64,000 nucleotides of DNA from Pseudomonas viciae (GCF_004786035.1 NZ_CP035088.1:4724001-4788000), one strand, 5' to 3'; counted from the stretch's first letter, positions 18,404 through 26,920 are shown. Notes: generated by a model from the letters alone, not told the origin. Translations and numbers: made by a program.

Positions 18404-19624
18404 TCATCCCCCGAAGAAACGGTTGAAGGCGCGCTTGAGCAGGCCTTTGTTCGTGGCCATCTGGTGACCGACCAGGTCTTCGGTCAAATCGCGCAGGGCG
18501 ACGGTAATGGCCGCCCTCGGCGCATGCAGCCCCAACGGCACGCCAGTGTTCTGACTCTGGCTGACCAGGTTGAAGTCATTGGGTAATTTCGACAGGTTCG
18601 CGCAACGCAGCGCCTCGCCAATATCCTTGAGGCTGACCGCGGCGCCTTTGTCATAACGGTTGACCACCACCTGCAACTGGTCGCCGCGCACACCCAGGTC
18701 TTCGCGCAAAATCCGCACCAGGGCACTGGCATCACGCAGATGGCTGACGCTCTGTTGCACCACCACATACACCCGGTCCACTTGCTCCAGCACGGAGCCG
18801 GTGAGGTGGTCGATCTGCCGCGGCAGGTCCACCACCACCCAGTCATAGCTGGCACGGGCCAGTTGCAACAGGGCGTCGAGCTGTTCAGGTTGGGCGTCCT
18901 GGGGCAAGCACAGCTCGCCGGCCCGACCACCGAGCACATGCAGGGTCGGGCTGAAGTGACTGCAGAAACCGCGCAGCGCAACGCTGTCCATGTCCTCGAT
19001 CTGTTGCAGCACTTCCAGATGGCTATGGGACTGCGCCACATCCAGGTAATGGGTCACGCTGCCAAATTGCAGGTCCATATCCAACAACAAGGTGTTACCT
19101 GCCCGGGCGCTCAACTGTTGAGCCAGATTGCAGGCCACCAACGTCCCACCGGAACCACCCTTGGCGCTGATCACGGCAACCAGCTTGCCTTCGGCACCGT
19201 TGCCGAGGCGAACCTCCGCCACCAGACGATTCAGGGCGGCCACCAACTCCATCTCGGCGACGGGCTCGGGCAGTACATCCCGAGCCCCGGCCTGCATCGC
19301 CAGGCGCATGCCCTCCTGCTCGCCCAACGGTCCGCACACCAACATCGGCGGACGCTCGTGGGCCGGACGCTGCAACAACGCCGCCAACTCTTCGCGCCAC
19401 AGGTGGCTGACCCGCAGCAACAGTAGATCGGGCATCCGGTCCAGGCCGTAGAGCGGATCGACATGGCCGTTGCTCACCAGGCGCGTGCTCACTTCCAGGC
19501 ACGGCATGCGCTGGCAGACGCATTGCAGGTCACGCAGGGCCGAAGCATCGCGGCTGCTGATCAGTATTCGCAACCCGGCTTTGCCGGTGGCGGTCGAGAG
19601 CGGAGTTTCCCTGGTATTCAGCAT
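18404..19624 (-). CDS. tadZ: Tad pilus localisation protein TadZ (CpaE)
   Basis: A 406-residue protein with an N-terminal receiver-like domain (about 17-135, without a convincing phospho-Asp) and a MinD/ParA-like ATPase domain from about 147. The P-loop is KGGSGGT (155-161), where the usual GK dipeptide is GG; the first, signature Lys is kept. Atypical P-loops are known in TadZ. It probably marks the cell site of pilus assembly. Its ATG overlaps the preceding tadE-like gene by seven bases. Confidence 0.92.
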   Translation of the reverse strand: MLNTRETPLSTATGKAGLRILISSRDASALRDLQCVCQRMPCLEVSTRLVSNGHVDPLYGLDRMPDLLLLRVSHLWREELAALLQRPAHERPPMLVCGPLGEQEGMRLAMQAGARDVLPEPVAEMELVAALNRLVAEVRLGNGAEGKLVAVISAKGGSGGTLVACNLAQQLSARAGNTLLLDMDLQFGSVTHYLDVAQSHSHLEVLQQIEDMDSVALRGFCSHFSPTLHVLGGRAGELCLPQDAQPEQLDALLQLARASYDWVVVDLPRQIDHLTGSVLEQVDRVYVVVQQSVSHLRDASALVRILREDLGVRGDQLQVVVNRYDKGAAVSLKDIGEALRCANLSKLPNDFNLVSQSQNTGVPLGLHAPRAAITVALRDLTEDLVGHQMATNKGLLKRAFNRFFGG

Positions 19625-20112
19625 GGTGTGATCTCCCCGGAATCGGAATGACGCCCAAGGCTTTCGCGTGGCAAGGTTGCCCGGAACGCGGGCAAGGTAA
19701 TGGGCACGCCTAAGCCGGGAATGAACAAATTGAACACGAAGTTCTGCACGCTCAGGCGCACGTAGCGGATGGCACGAAAGCCGTTGGCACCGGACGTATC
19801 GGCGGGGTTCGCCACCACGGCACCGTTAACATCCAGATAGGTCAGCGCCAGGTTCGAGGTCGCCAGGCTGCTGATCAGTTGGCTGGTCCCGGTGTCCGTC
19901 GCAGCGTTGAAGATGGCCCGGCGCAACACCACCGGATCGCTGATATTGCACACCGCCGCCAGCCGCACGCCACGCCTGGCGGCTTCATCCAGTGCGTTGA
20001 CAGTGAAATACAGCCGGCCCATTTCCACCACGCCGAACAGCAGGATGAACACCAGCAGGCCCACGAAGGAGAATTCCACGATATAAGTGCCGCGCATGTG
20101 TTTATTGTTCAT
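19618..20112 (-). CDS. tadE: TadE-family minor pseudopilin
   Basis: A 164-residue protein with a short basic leader, then the TadE signature GTYIVEFSFVGLLVFILLFG, an N-terminal helix that anchors it in the membrane. The rest is predicted periplasmic. The prepilin peptidase TadV likely processes it. ATG at 20112 overlaps the stop of the gene before it (TGATG); a GTG one codon earlier is possible. TadE and TadF are hard to tell apart here, so the symbol is provisional. Confidence 0.85.
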   Translation of the reverse strand: MNNKHMRGTYIVEFSFVGLLVFILLFGVVEMGRLYFTVNALDEAARRGVRLAAVCNISDPVVLRRAIFNAATDTGTSQLISSLATSNLALTYLDVNGAVVANPADTSGANGFRAIRYVRLSVQNFVFNLFIPGLGVPITLPAFRATLPRESLGRHSDSGEITPC

Positions 20113-20591
20113 CACAACACCCTCATGACAGTGGTCGCGACCAGTGGGATACCCAGCGCAATGGCATTGCCGAAAAAACCCGGGATCGACCCGCTGCAGT
20201 TGCCCGCGCCGATCACCGGACAGAAGGTGTAGGTAATGGTGACGCGCACATGGTCGATGCCCTCGGCGGCGACCTGCACGTTCGCCGTCGTCAACCCGGA
20301 CACCACTGCGCTGCCGGCCTGGCTGGGCACGCCATACACCGCCACGTTTTTCGTCTGGGTCAGCAGCGTGTTGCTCAAGGCAACGGTGCCGAGGGTGGAA
20401 TTCCAGGCCTGGCCGGCGACGAAGCGATTGGCGTCACGGCTGGCCTGCAGCAGCACGTTGTACTGAAAAAGCATGCGGCCGAACTCGCCGAAGGCCAGTA
20501 ACAGCAGCAGCAACAACGGCAGCACCAGAGTGAACTCCACTAGTGCCACGCCTTGCTGGGCCTGCGGTGCTTTGAAATGGACAAGTCCCAT
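20112..20591 (-). CDS. TadE/TadF-family minor pseudopilin
   Basis: A 159-residue protein with the TadE-type N-terminus QQGVALVEFTLVLPLLLLLL, a single membrane helix, then a periplasmic domain with one Cys pair (FCPVIGAGNC). GGAGG lies four bases before the ATG at 20591. It is coupled to the next pseudopilin by TGATG. It could be annotated as TadF or as a second TadE. Confidence 0.82.
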   Translation of the reverse strand: MGLVHFKAPQAQQGVALVEFTLVLPLLLLLLLAFGEFGRMLFQYNVLLQASRDANRFVAGQAWNSTLGTVALSNTLLTQTKNVAVYGVPSQAGSAVVSGLTTANVQVAAEGIDHVRVTITYTFCPVIGAGNCSGSIPGFFGNAIALGIPLVATTVMRVL

Positions 20592-20599
20592 GACGCCTC

Positions 20600-21934
20600 C
20601 TACGAGTCGGTGCTCGGAGTGCCGCTGCCGTTGAGATAGGTTTTGTAAAGCTGGATGATCTGCGGGCCGGCGTCGCTGGACGGTGTGGGACCGGGCACGT
20701 TGTCACCTTCACACTCCTCGACGAACTGGCCGAAGATGATTGAATCAGAGCCTCCGCCGTTAACCGGTTGTACGACGAAATAGCAGCCGAACCCGAGGAC
20801 GGGGATCGAGGTCGAACCACTGAGTTTGCCGGTGCAGTCGCCGATCACGATTTTCAGCATCCGCCGTTCGAAAACCCCGTTGCTTTCACAGCCGCTGCCC
20901 GCCCCGGCCACGCACGCAGCGACACTCGCCCGCCAGTCGTTGTAGTCCAGTATCGCGGCTGCACCTGCCGTGAGATTGCCGTTGTTCGACGTGATGGGCT
21001 GCCCTTGGTATTGCGCCTGGGAGAGCGCATCGTTGTAAGTCATCGCCGGTGTGCTGGACGCGGTGACCAGGTCCGGTGGATAGTCCGAGGAACTGACCGG
21101 GCCGTTATAGATACCAAAGCGCGTATTCAGGCCCTGGGACGTCGGCCCGGCTTTGTTACCCGGCGCGGTCTGAACGTTGTCCCCTACGTTGCGACAGACC
21201 GAACCACCGCCCGCCAGGTCTTCCCGGACCGCACTGCCGCCGGAACCAAAATCGAGCAGTTGGAAATTACCCGGCCCGATAGGCGAGGTATTACCCGCCG
21301 CTGTCTTCAGGACCTCCAGGTCACCGAAGCGATACCCCCAGAAGTTACCGGCGGCCGGGTCGTATTGAGAGGTATCACCGCAGACCATCAACGGCGCCAG
21401 ATCACAGGGGGCCGTGGGGCTGGGGCCGGCGGTGGCAATTGCCGCCACTCGTTTATTACCGAGGCCGGCGCTGCCCATCGTTTGCACGAAACTCCAGAAA
21501 AAACCGTTCAGCTGATAACTGGACACCGACACCCGCACGTATTTGGCATCCGCAGGTCCTGGGTACGAGAACGGGCCATAGACGCTGCTGGAGAGCTCCA
21601 CCGCGGCAAATGCGCCCGGGTTGCCGGCGACAGCGGTTGCCAGTTCAGTGTTACCCGCGGCGTTGGCATTTCGTGTCAGCGTGTCCAGGGCCGCCGCTCG
21701 GGTGGTACTGGCCATGTTTACGCCACCCGTCACCTGGCTCAGGGTCTTGGCGCCGCTCAGGGCCGCAGCATCCACTGCATTTTGCACCCGCGTTTTGTTC
21801 AGCAGCATGTGTCCGCCGTCCAAGGCCAATGCCGCCATCATGGAGATCGCCATCAGGGCGATTACCATCAATACACTTACCGCCCCTATCTGACGTTGCG
21901 GCACAGTTAAAGGCTGCCGAATACTGGGGTTCAT
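20600..21934 (-). CDS. tadG: TadG-family pilus assembly protein
   Basis: A 444-residue protein with one N-terminal membrane helix (about residues 18-40, QIGAVSVLMVIALMAISMMA) followed by DGGHMLLNKTRVQNAVDAAALSGA-type sequence that defines the TadE/TadG N-terminal family. The large remainder is predicted periplasmic, rich in Gly/Ser and with several Cys. Role: envelope-spanning part of the Tad machine or minor pilin. ATG at 21934 fits a GAGGA site seven bases upstream better than GTG at 21940. Confidence 0.86.
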   Translation of the reverse strand: MNPSIRQPLTVPQRQIGAVSVLMVIALMAISMMAALALDGGHMLLNKTRVQNAVDAAALSGAKTLSQVTGGVNMASTTRAAALDTLTRNANAAGNTELATAVAGNPGAFAAVELSSSVYGPFSYPGPADAKYVRVSVSSYQLNGFFWSFVQTMGSAGLGNKRVAAIATAGPSPTAPCDLAPLMVCGDTSQYDPAAGNFWGYRFGDLEVLKTAAGNTSPIGPGNFQLLDFGSGGSAVREDLAGGGSVCRNVGDNVQTAPGNKAGPTSQGLNTRFGIYNGPVSSSDYPPDLVTASSTPAMTYNDALSQAQYQGQPITSNNGNLTAGAAAILDYNDWRASVAACVAGAGSGCESNGVFERRMLKIVIGDCTGKLSGSTSIPVLGFGCYFVVQPVNGGGSDSIIFGQFVEECEGDNVPGPTPSSDAGPQIIQLYKTYLNGSGTPSTDS

Positions 21935-22000
21935 TATCACGTCCTCGTCTACTGACGTTGAGGATCGGCATCGCCTGGGGCCGGGATTTTTCCGCGCCCG

Positions 22001-22810
22001 TCAGCGAACGTTGACCACACTGCGCTCGATACCGCGGATCACCGTGATCGAGGCATCGTCCTGTGCCTTGGCGATGCGTTGCACTATGGGTTTTGGCGTC
22101 GGAACAGCGGCGACCGGCGCGGCGGGTGTCGGCGCCGCGACCACGGCCTTTTTCTCCAGGTTCAGCGGGTTGCGCAGTGCCAGTTGCAGCTTGCCTTCGG
22201 TCTGCGCGGTGACCAGCACCTCCGCTTCGCTGGCCGACATTTCCAGCGTCACGGCCCGCACCACCACCGGTTGGGTTTTGTCGGTGCCGGCAGTCTGGTC
22301 CACCGCCAGCACCCGCAGGTTTTCCAGGATGGTCCGCGACACGGCATTGTTACTGCCGGCACTGGTGGTCTTGGTCGCCAGGACATCGACCCGGTTACCC
22401 GGCAAGAGGAAACCGCCCACACCGACCACATCGTCCACGCGTACCGAGATGGCGCGCTTGTCGGGGGCGATCAGCGAGGCCAGGGTGCTGCCGCCCAAGT
22501 GCTCGCTCAACCGCGCCCCCCGCACGATGTCGCCGCGCAGGATGTCGAATGTGGCGATCTTGCCCACCGCTTGCTCGCTGGAATCGAAGGCGTCGTCCGG
22601 GATCGTATCCATGGGCATGCGCACGGTCGTGACCTGCTGGGCCTCGACCATCTGCCCGAAAGGAATTTCCACCGTGGCCACCACCACGCTTCGCAGGTGG
22701 TCATCAGGTTTGGCGTTAAGGCGCGCGCTCAGCCAGGAGTCAGCCATCCATGCGGCACCAAGGCCCATTACCAGGGAAACGCCTATCAGCGAAAGCGTAC
22801 GAGAGCTCAT
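22001..22810 (-). CDS. rcpC: Flp pilus assembly protein RcpC (CpaB)
   Basis: A 269-residue periplasmic protein with an N-terminal signal anchor (about 5-28) and an SAF domain near 42-100 (VVVATVEIPFGQMVEAQQV), then the CpaB/RcpC domain with ISVRVDDVVGVGGFLLPGNR. It interacts with the secretin and may bind peptidoglycan. A Pro/Ala linker (about 225-245) precedes the C-terminus. GGAGA lies seven bases before the ATG. It sits 66 bases upstream of tadG. Confidence 0.9.
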   Translation of the reverse strand: MSSRTLSLIGVSLVMGLGAAWMADSWLSARLNAKPDDHLRSVVVATVEIPFGQMVEAQQVTTVRMPMDTIPDDAFDSSEQAVGKIATFDILRGDIVRGARLSEHLGGSTLASLIAPDKRAISVRVDDVVGVGGFLLPGNRVDVLATKTTSAGSNNAVSRTILENLRVLAVDQTAGTDKTQPVVVRAVTLEMSASEAEVLVTAQTEGKLQLALRNPLNLEKKAVVAAPTPAAPVAAVPTPKPIVQRIAKAQDDASITVIRGIERSVVNVR

Positions 22811-22825
22811 GTCGGTATCTCCGAA

Positions 22826-24154
22826 TCAAAGGAAGTCGAGCTGAACGAAGTAGTTGTGCCAGGCCCATTCCAGCTCTTGCGGCAACAGGGGCCCGGAACC
22901 GCCCAGGTAACGCTGGCGGTCCAGCGCCATGTTCAGCAGGTCACGGGGATGGCAAGGCACCAGCGGCATGCCTTCGCCTGCATACAGCCGCTGCAGCACA
23001 TAGCGCACCAGCAGCGGGTCATACGGGATACCCAGGCGTTCGCATTCCTGGCGCCAGATGCGTTCGTACTCCTCGGGCTTGAGGTAACCGAACTGCACCT
23101 TGTAGCCGATGCGCCGCAGGAAGGCCTCGTCGGCCAGCTCCAGGGGGTTGAGGTTGGTGGAAAACACCAGCACCAGGTCGAACGGCAATTCGCAGTGCCG
23201 GCCACCCCCCAGGTTGATGAAGTCACGCTTCTCTTCCATGGGCACGATCCAGCGATTGAGCAGCTCGGCTGGAGCCATGCGCTGACGCCCCATGTCATCG
23301 ATGATGAACAGCCCGTTGCTGGCCTTGAGCTGCAACGCGGCCTGGTACTGGCGGGTGAAGGGGTCGTAGCGCACGTCCAGCTGTTCCATGCTCAACTCGC
23401 CACCGGTGATAACGATGGGGCGTTTGCAGCACAGCAGGCGGCGGTCGATGCCTTCATTGAGCATCAGGTTGTTCGATTGGCTGTTGTCATCCAGGCGCTG
23501 GTGCACCTGCGGATCGTAGATCTCGATCACCGATTCGTTGATGACAATGGCGTGGGGCACCCAGATGGCCTCGGCAAACAGGCGGATCAACCGACTGCTG
23601 ACATACGTCTTGCCGGTGCCGGCCGGCCCATAAATCATGATCGCCCGGCCGGAGTTCAGCGCCACACCCAACTGGTCGAGCATTCCTTGGGTCAGCACCA
23701 CGCCAGCCAGGGCCCGGTTCATATCATTGGCGGTGACGCGGCCATGGTGAATCGTCTGGATCTTGATCAGGGAGCGATAGGTACTTACCGGAAAAGGTGC
23801 CGCACCGATATAGCCGCTGCGCGCCAGGGCGTCACGGGCGAAACTGCGACCGCGCTCGGTCAGGCCGTAGCGCAGTGCCTGTACACTCGTCTGTCCGACC
23901 TGGCCAAGCACCTCGACGCGACCGTCCTTGCGCAGGAACGCCAGGACCTCTTCCAGTACCGCGCCGGTCAAGGCCAGGCGCTCCACCAGCCGCGTCATGT
24001 CCAGCACACCGGCATCGTGCAGATGCTTGCACACCAGCTCACCCAGGAAACTGTCGGTCAGGCCGGTGTCACGAATGGTGCACGGCTGAGGCGCCAGGCG
24101 TTGTACCGCGTCCCGTTCGCTGGGGTAGGCATCGCTATCGTTGATGACGTGCAT
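22826..24154 (-). CDS. AAA+ ATPase embedded in the tad operon
   Basis: A 442-residue protein with Walker A GPAGTGKT at 176-183 and Walker B LFIIDDMGR at 282-290, followed by sensor-like VLVFSTNLNP and an AAA+ lid with arginines. The first 115 residues look like a winged-helix (LTERGRSFARDALARSGY resembles a wHTH wing). It is unrelated to the secretion ATPase TadA. It lies two bases from tadV and 15 from rcpC, so it is firmly in the operon. The well-known P. aeruginosa tad locus has no such gene, as far as I recall. Function unknown; a remodelling or regulatory role is a guess. Confidence 0.85.
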   Translation of the reverse strand: MHVINDSDAYPSERDAVQRLAPQPCTIRDTGLTDSFLGELVCKHLHDAGVLDMTRLVERLALTGAVLEEVLAFLRKDGRVEVLGQVGQTSVQALRYGLTERGRSFARDALARSGYIGAAPFPVSTYRSLIKIQTIHHGRVTANDMNRALAGVVLTQGMLDQLGVALNSGRAIMIYGPAGTGKTYVSSRLIRLFAEAIWVPHAIVINESVIEIYDPQVHQRLDDNSQSNNLMLNEGIDRRLLCCKRPIVITGGELSMEQLDVRYDPFTRQYQAALQLKASNGLFIIDDMGRQRMAPAELLNRWIVPMEEKRDFINLGGGRHCELPFDLVLVFSTNLNPLELADEAFLRRIGYKVQFGYLKPEEYERIWRQECERLGIPYDPLLVRYVLQRLYAGEGMPLVPCHPRDLLNMALDRQRYLGGSGPLLPQELEWAWHNYFVQLDFL

Positions 24155-24156
24155 GA

Positions 24157-24687
24157 CTAGACTCCCCAGCCGTCGGCAACCAGTTGCCAGTAAACGCTGT
24201 TCAAAGTACCGATCAGGATCGCAATCGAATAAGGAAAGGGTTTGCCGGCCACCTCATCCGAAGTGGGCGCCAGATAAGACTGGGCTCGCACAATCAGCCA
24301 ATAGCGCCCCAGGGTCTGGAGCAGTTGGCCGCGGGCCAGAACGATCAGGAAACCGCACACACCGCCGGCGATAAGGCTGAACAGCGCCGCCCACAGTGCG
24401 TAATGAAAAGGCAGGAAGCTGCCGACCATGGTCATCAACTTGACGTCACCGGCGGCCATGCCACCGACTGCATACATAGGCAGGAACAGCCCGAAACAGA
24501 TCAGCATGCCCAGCAGGCTATCGCCCAAGCCGGCGATCCCGCCGGTATACACCTGGCCGGCCAATCCCAGGGCAAGGCCCAACAGGACCAGCGTGTTGGG
24601 GATGCGGTGGCGACGCAGGTCGCTCACCACCGCCACGCCCAGCAGTCCCAGCATTAGTACCGTCGACACCAGCAATTCCATGGACAT
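24157..24687 (-). CDS. tadV: Prepilin peptidase TadV/CpaA (A24 family)
   Basis: A 176-residue polytopic aspartic peptidase predicted to cleave Flp and TadE/F leaders at the cytoplasmic membrane face. The catalytic aspartates are visible: Asp23 in SDLRRHRIPN and the Asp of AAGDVKLM near residue 80. It lacks the methylase domain of type IV PilD enzymes, as expected for TadV/FppA. GGGAG lies seven bases before the ATG. It sits 27 bases downstream of the nearer flp gene. Confidence 0.92.
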   Translation of the reverse strand: MSMELLVSTVLMLGLLGVAVVSDLRRHRIPNTLVLLGLALGLAGQVYTGGIAGLGDSLLGMLICFGLFLPMYAVGGMAAGDVKLMTMVGSFLPFHYALWAALFSLIAGGVCGFLIVLARGQLLQTLGRYWLIVRAQSYLAPTSDEVAGKPFPYSIAILIGTLNSVYWQLVADGWGV

Positions 24688-24714
24688 GATGCGTCTCCCT
24701 AGGGGTGGTTATCG

Positions 24715-24909
24715 TTAGCAGGCAACGTTGCCATTGGCGGCTTGGCACAACGCCCGGATCTTGGTATCCACGGCGCCGCCCAGAAGGACGAATGCCGCCG
24801 CTACCAATACCGTGATCAAGCCACCCGCCACCGCGTATTCAACGATGGTCAGGCCGTCTTCATCTTTGGCGAACTTGCTGATCGAAGTGCTTATTGTCTG
24901 GAAAGTCAT
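24715..24909 (-). CDS. flp: Flp family type IVb prepilin (copy 1)
   Basis: A 64-residue prepilin. The leader ends at DEDG, and the mature part starts LTIVEYAVAGGLITVLVAAA, carrying the Flp-box Glu-Tyr pair after the cleavage site. GAGG precedes the ATG. It differs from the second copy mainly in the leader, at one Asp/Asn position (DTKIR here, NTKIR there) and one Ala/Val position near the end. Both end in a Cys. Confidence 0.93.
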   Translation of the reverse strand: MTFQTISTSISKFAKDEDGLTIVEYAVAGGLITVLVAAAFVLLGGAVDTKIRALCQAANGNVAC

Positions 24910-25064
24910 TTCATGAACCTCACGCTCGTAAGTAGTAGTAGTGCTACGAAGTTGGAGGGGACAGCGCGAAGTCCATTTGATTTATTCGTTGTACTCACTG
25001 CAAAAGAGTCGCAAGCGTTATTCCTTGAGGGTTACCGTGTCCCCGTCACCGTAAGTCGTCGCTG

Positions 25065-25259
25065 TCAGCAGGCAACGTTGCCGTTGACCGCCTGGCACAG
25101 TGCACGGATCTTGGTATTCACGGCGCCGCCCAGGAGAACAAACGCTGCGGCGACCAATACGGTGATCAACCCACCGGCCACGGCGTATTCCACAATGGTC
25201 AGGCCATCTTCATCTTTGGCGAACTTCAGTACCGAAGCCTTGATTGTTTGAAGAGTCAT
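25065..25259 (-). CDS. flp: Flp family type IVb prepilin (copy 2)
   Basis: A 64-residue prepilin nearly identical to the downstream copy from residue 14 onward, with a divergent leader (MTLQTIKASVLKFAKDEDG). The start at 25259 has GAGG ten bases upstream; three extra codons to 25268 are possible. As the promoter-proximal gene of the operon it is probably the major pilin. A 155-base spacer with an AGT run separates the two copies. Confidence 0.93.
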   Translation of the reverse strand: MTLQTIKASVLKFAKDEDGLTIVEYAVAGGLITVLVAAAFVLLGGAVNTKIRALCQAVNGNVAC

Positions 25260-25542
25260 TTCGCACACCTCATCGGGGTTGTTTTTTCAAGGGCAGTACA
25301 TTGCGAACTGCCTGATGCAACCCTAGTCAGCAGGTGGTGATAGCCGTTAGGAGGATTTTGCACATCGCTAGGATTTTTTTGCGGGGATCCAAGGTTGTGC
25401 CGTGCCATCGACACCCCCAGGGACCACCGTTTGAGGGGCATCGCGCTAAAAGGTGGTGGTTTTATAAAAATTTATTCGGCGAGATAGTGGCACATTGGCA
25501 ATACTGCTAGCTAAAGGGCAGTAAGCACCGCTGAGTAAGCCT
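25260..25542. promoter_or_regulatory. Divergent promoter region, flp / AraC-type regulator
   Basis: 283 bases without a gene, AT-rich near 25365-25385 and 25455-25475. It must carry the promoters of the flp-tad operon and of the regulator. I could not place a convincing sigma-54 or sigma-70 box. Confidence 0.5.
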
Positions 25543-26409
25543 ATGACCTCACACCTGACGGGCAAGCCAAAGCTGTTGTGGTTCGATCTGACTCACGATC
25601 GCTCCACCAAGGAACTCATCAGCCAGTTCGAGGACACCTGCGACTGCACGTTGGCGAAAAACGCCATGTTGTCCAATGGGGAACAGGCCGACATGATCTG
25701 CATCCATTTCGATCGTCCGGACACGCCAGGCTTGAGGCGTTTGCTGGAGATCAAGCGCACCGTCCCGACTATCCCCATCACCATGTTTACCGTGCAGCAT
25801 TCCGAAGAGCTGGCAGTCTGGGCCATGCGCTCCAGCGTCTGGGAATACATGGTGCTGCCCTTTTGCGCCACCGAGCGTAAGCGCTATCTGACAGCCGTGG
25901 TGCAATTGTGTGAACTGCGCCGCCATGCCAACGGCCAGCGCAAAACCTCGCAGATCGACCATTCCCCGACCCTGCCGGACAGCATCCGCCTGACCGCAGG
26001 GCACCAGAAACACCAGGCCCTGAGCCACATTATGCTGTACATCGACCAGCATTTTCGCGAAAGCATCGATCAACGAGACCTGGCAAAGCGCTGCGGTATG
26101 ACGACATTTCGTTTCAGTCGCCTGTTCAAGGAGGCCAATGGGCTTGGTTTTACCGACTACGTACTGAACAAACGCATGAGCTTTGCCAAGGAGCTGCTCG
26201 ACAACAGCCAGATGCCTATCACCAGTATCGGTTATGAGGCCGGTTTCAAGGACCCCTCCTACTTCGCCCGCGCCTTCAAGCAATACGCCAACTGCACCCC
26301 CAGTGAATACCGTTCGGCCTACTCGATACGCAGCGCAAGCCCTGCACAAACGCCGGATGATACGGCGATAGAAGCGCTCGAAAGCCTTGTGCATAGCCTT
26401 GAAGGTTGA
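25543..26409 (+). CDS. AraC-type regulator with degenerate receiver domain
   Basis: A 288-residue regulator. Residues 10-125 align to a response-regulator receiver, but the phospho-acceptor position is His55 (ADMICIHFDRPDTPG) and the conserved Lys is Leu105 (EYMVLPF); the acidic pocket at the N-terminus is mostly lost. An AraC/XylS DNA-binding domain with two helix-turn-helix motifs covers about 165-265 (LAKRCGMTTFRFSRLFKEAN and SIGYEAGFKDPSYFARAFKQ). It lies divergent from flp and is the likely controller of the Tad locus, in the place of the PprB response regulator known from P. aeruginosa. It probably works without phosphorylation. Confidence 0.85.
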   Translation: MTSHLTGKPKLLWFDLTHDRSTKELISQFEDTCDCTLAKNAMLSNGEQADMICIHFDRPDTPGLRRLLEIKRTVPTIPITMFTVQHSEELAVWAMRSSVWEYMVLPFCATERKRYLTAVVQLCELRRHANGQRKTSQIDHSPTLPDSIRLTAGHQKHQALSHIMLYIDQHFRESIDQRDLAKRCGMTTFRFSRLFKEANGLGFTDYVLNKRMSFAKELLDNSQMPITSIGYEAGFKDPSYFARAFKQYANCTPSEYRSAYSIRSASPAQTPDDTAIEALESLVHSLEG

Positions 26410-26425
26410 AGGTTTTTTCGAGAAA

Positions 26426-26455
26426 GAGCCCTGCGAGCGTGCGACGCAAGGGCTC
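26426..26455. terminator. Hairpin between converging genes
   Basis: GAGCCC.GCG / CGC..GGGCTC arms, placed between the AraC-type stop (26409) and the Lrp stop (26462). There is no strong T-run, so termination is inferred. Confidence 0.4.
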
Positions 26456-26461
26456 AAAGGC

Positions 26462-26893
26462 TCAAGGAGCGAGCTTTCTTCTCTCGATAGGGACTGACAG
26501 AACAATGCTGGTACGCGTCTCACCGTACGCATTGATATTGGCAATAATACTCTCGATCTCAGCCATCGACCTGGCATAGATCCTGATCAGATAGGAGTCG
26601 TTACCGGTGATGTGCAGGCACTCAACGACTTCGGGGATGTCGGTGAGCGTCGCTATGAGTTTGGCTTTCGCCGGTTTGAGGGTGGTGATGCCAACGACAG
26701 CGGATATGCCGTACCCCAGTTTGGTTGGATCTAACTGAGCGCTATACCCCTTGATCACCCCGGAGTCTTCCAGTTTGCGCAACCTGTCAGTGGTGGCGGG
26801 AATAGAAAGACCCGCGTGTTTGGAAAGCTCTGTGATAGAAATGCGGCCACAGTCCTGTACCTTCCCCAGGATTTTTACGTCTATACGATCCAT
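26462..26893 (-). CDS. Lrp/AsnC family transcriptional regulator
   Basis: A 143-residue regulator: N-terminal HTH (about 1-50, ISITELSKHAGLSIPATTDR) and a C-terminal RAM/AsnC ligand domain (about 65-135, ending RTSIVLSVPIERRKL). GGGGA precedes the ATG at 26893; a longer frame to 26959 runs through the promoter. It is divergent from the YczE-like gene, with a 12-bp-arm inverted repeat between them. In this family the effector is normally an amino acid, which fits the amino-acid enzymes and LysE exporter next door. Confidence 0.92.
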   Translation of the reverse strand: MDRIDVKILGKVQDCGRISITELSKHAGLSIPATTDRLRKLEDSGVIKGYSAQLDPTKLGYGISAVVGITTLKPAKAKLIATLTDIPEVVECLHITGNDSYLIRIYARSMAEIESIIANINAYGETRTSIVLSVPIERRKLAP

Positions 26894-26920
26894 GTGCGTT
26901 TCCCCCAGAAAAAGTATAAA

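Noticed and set aside
22079..24160. 693-codon plus-strand frame opposite rcpC and the AAA+ gene
   Set aside because: It is antisense to two genes with clear motifs and codon structure, has no ribosome site, and its translation is low-complexity His/Gln-rich sequence.
25380..25420. Sigma-54 promoter before flp (TGGCAC ... TTGG on the minus strand)
   Set aside because: The spacing between the two elements is nine bases rather than five, so the -24/-12 geometry is wrong.
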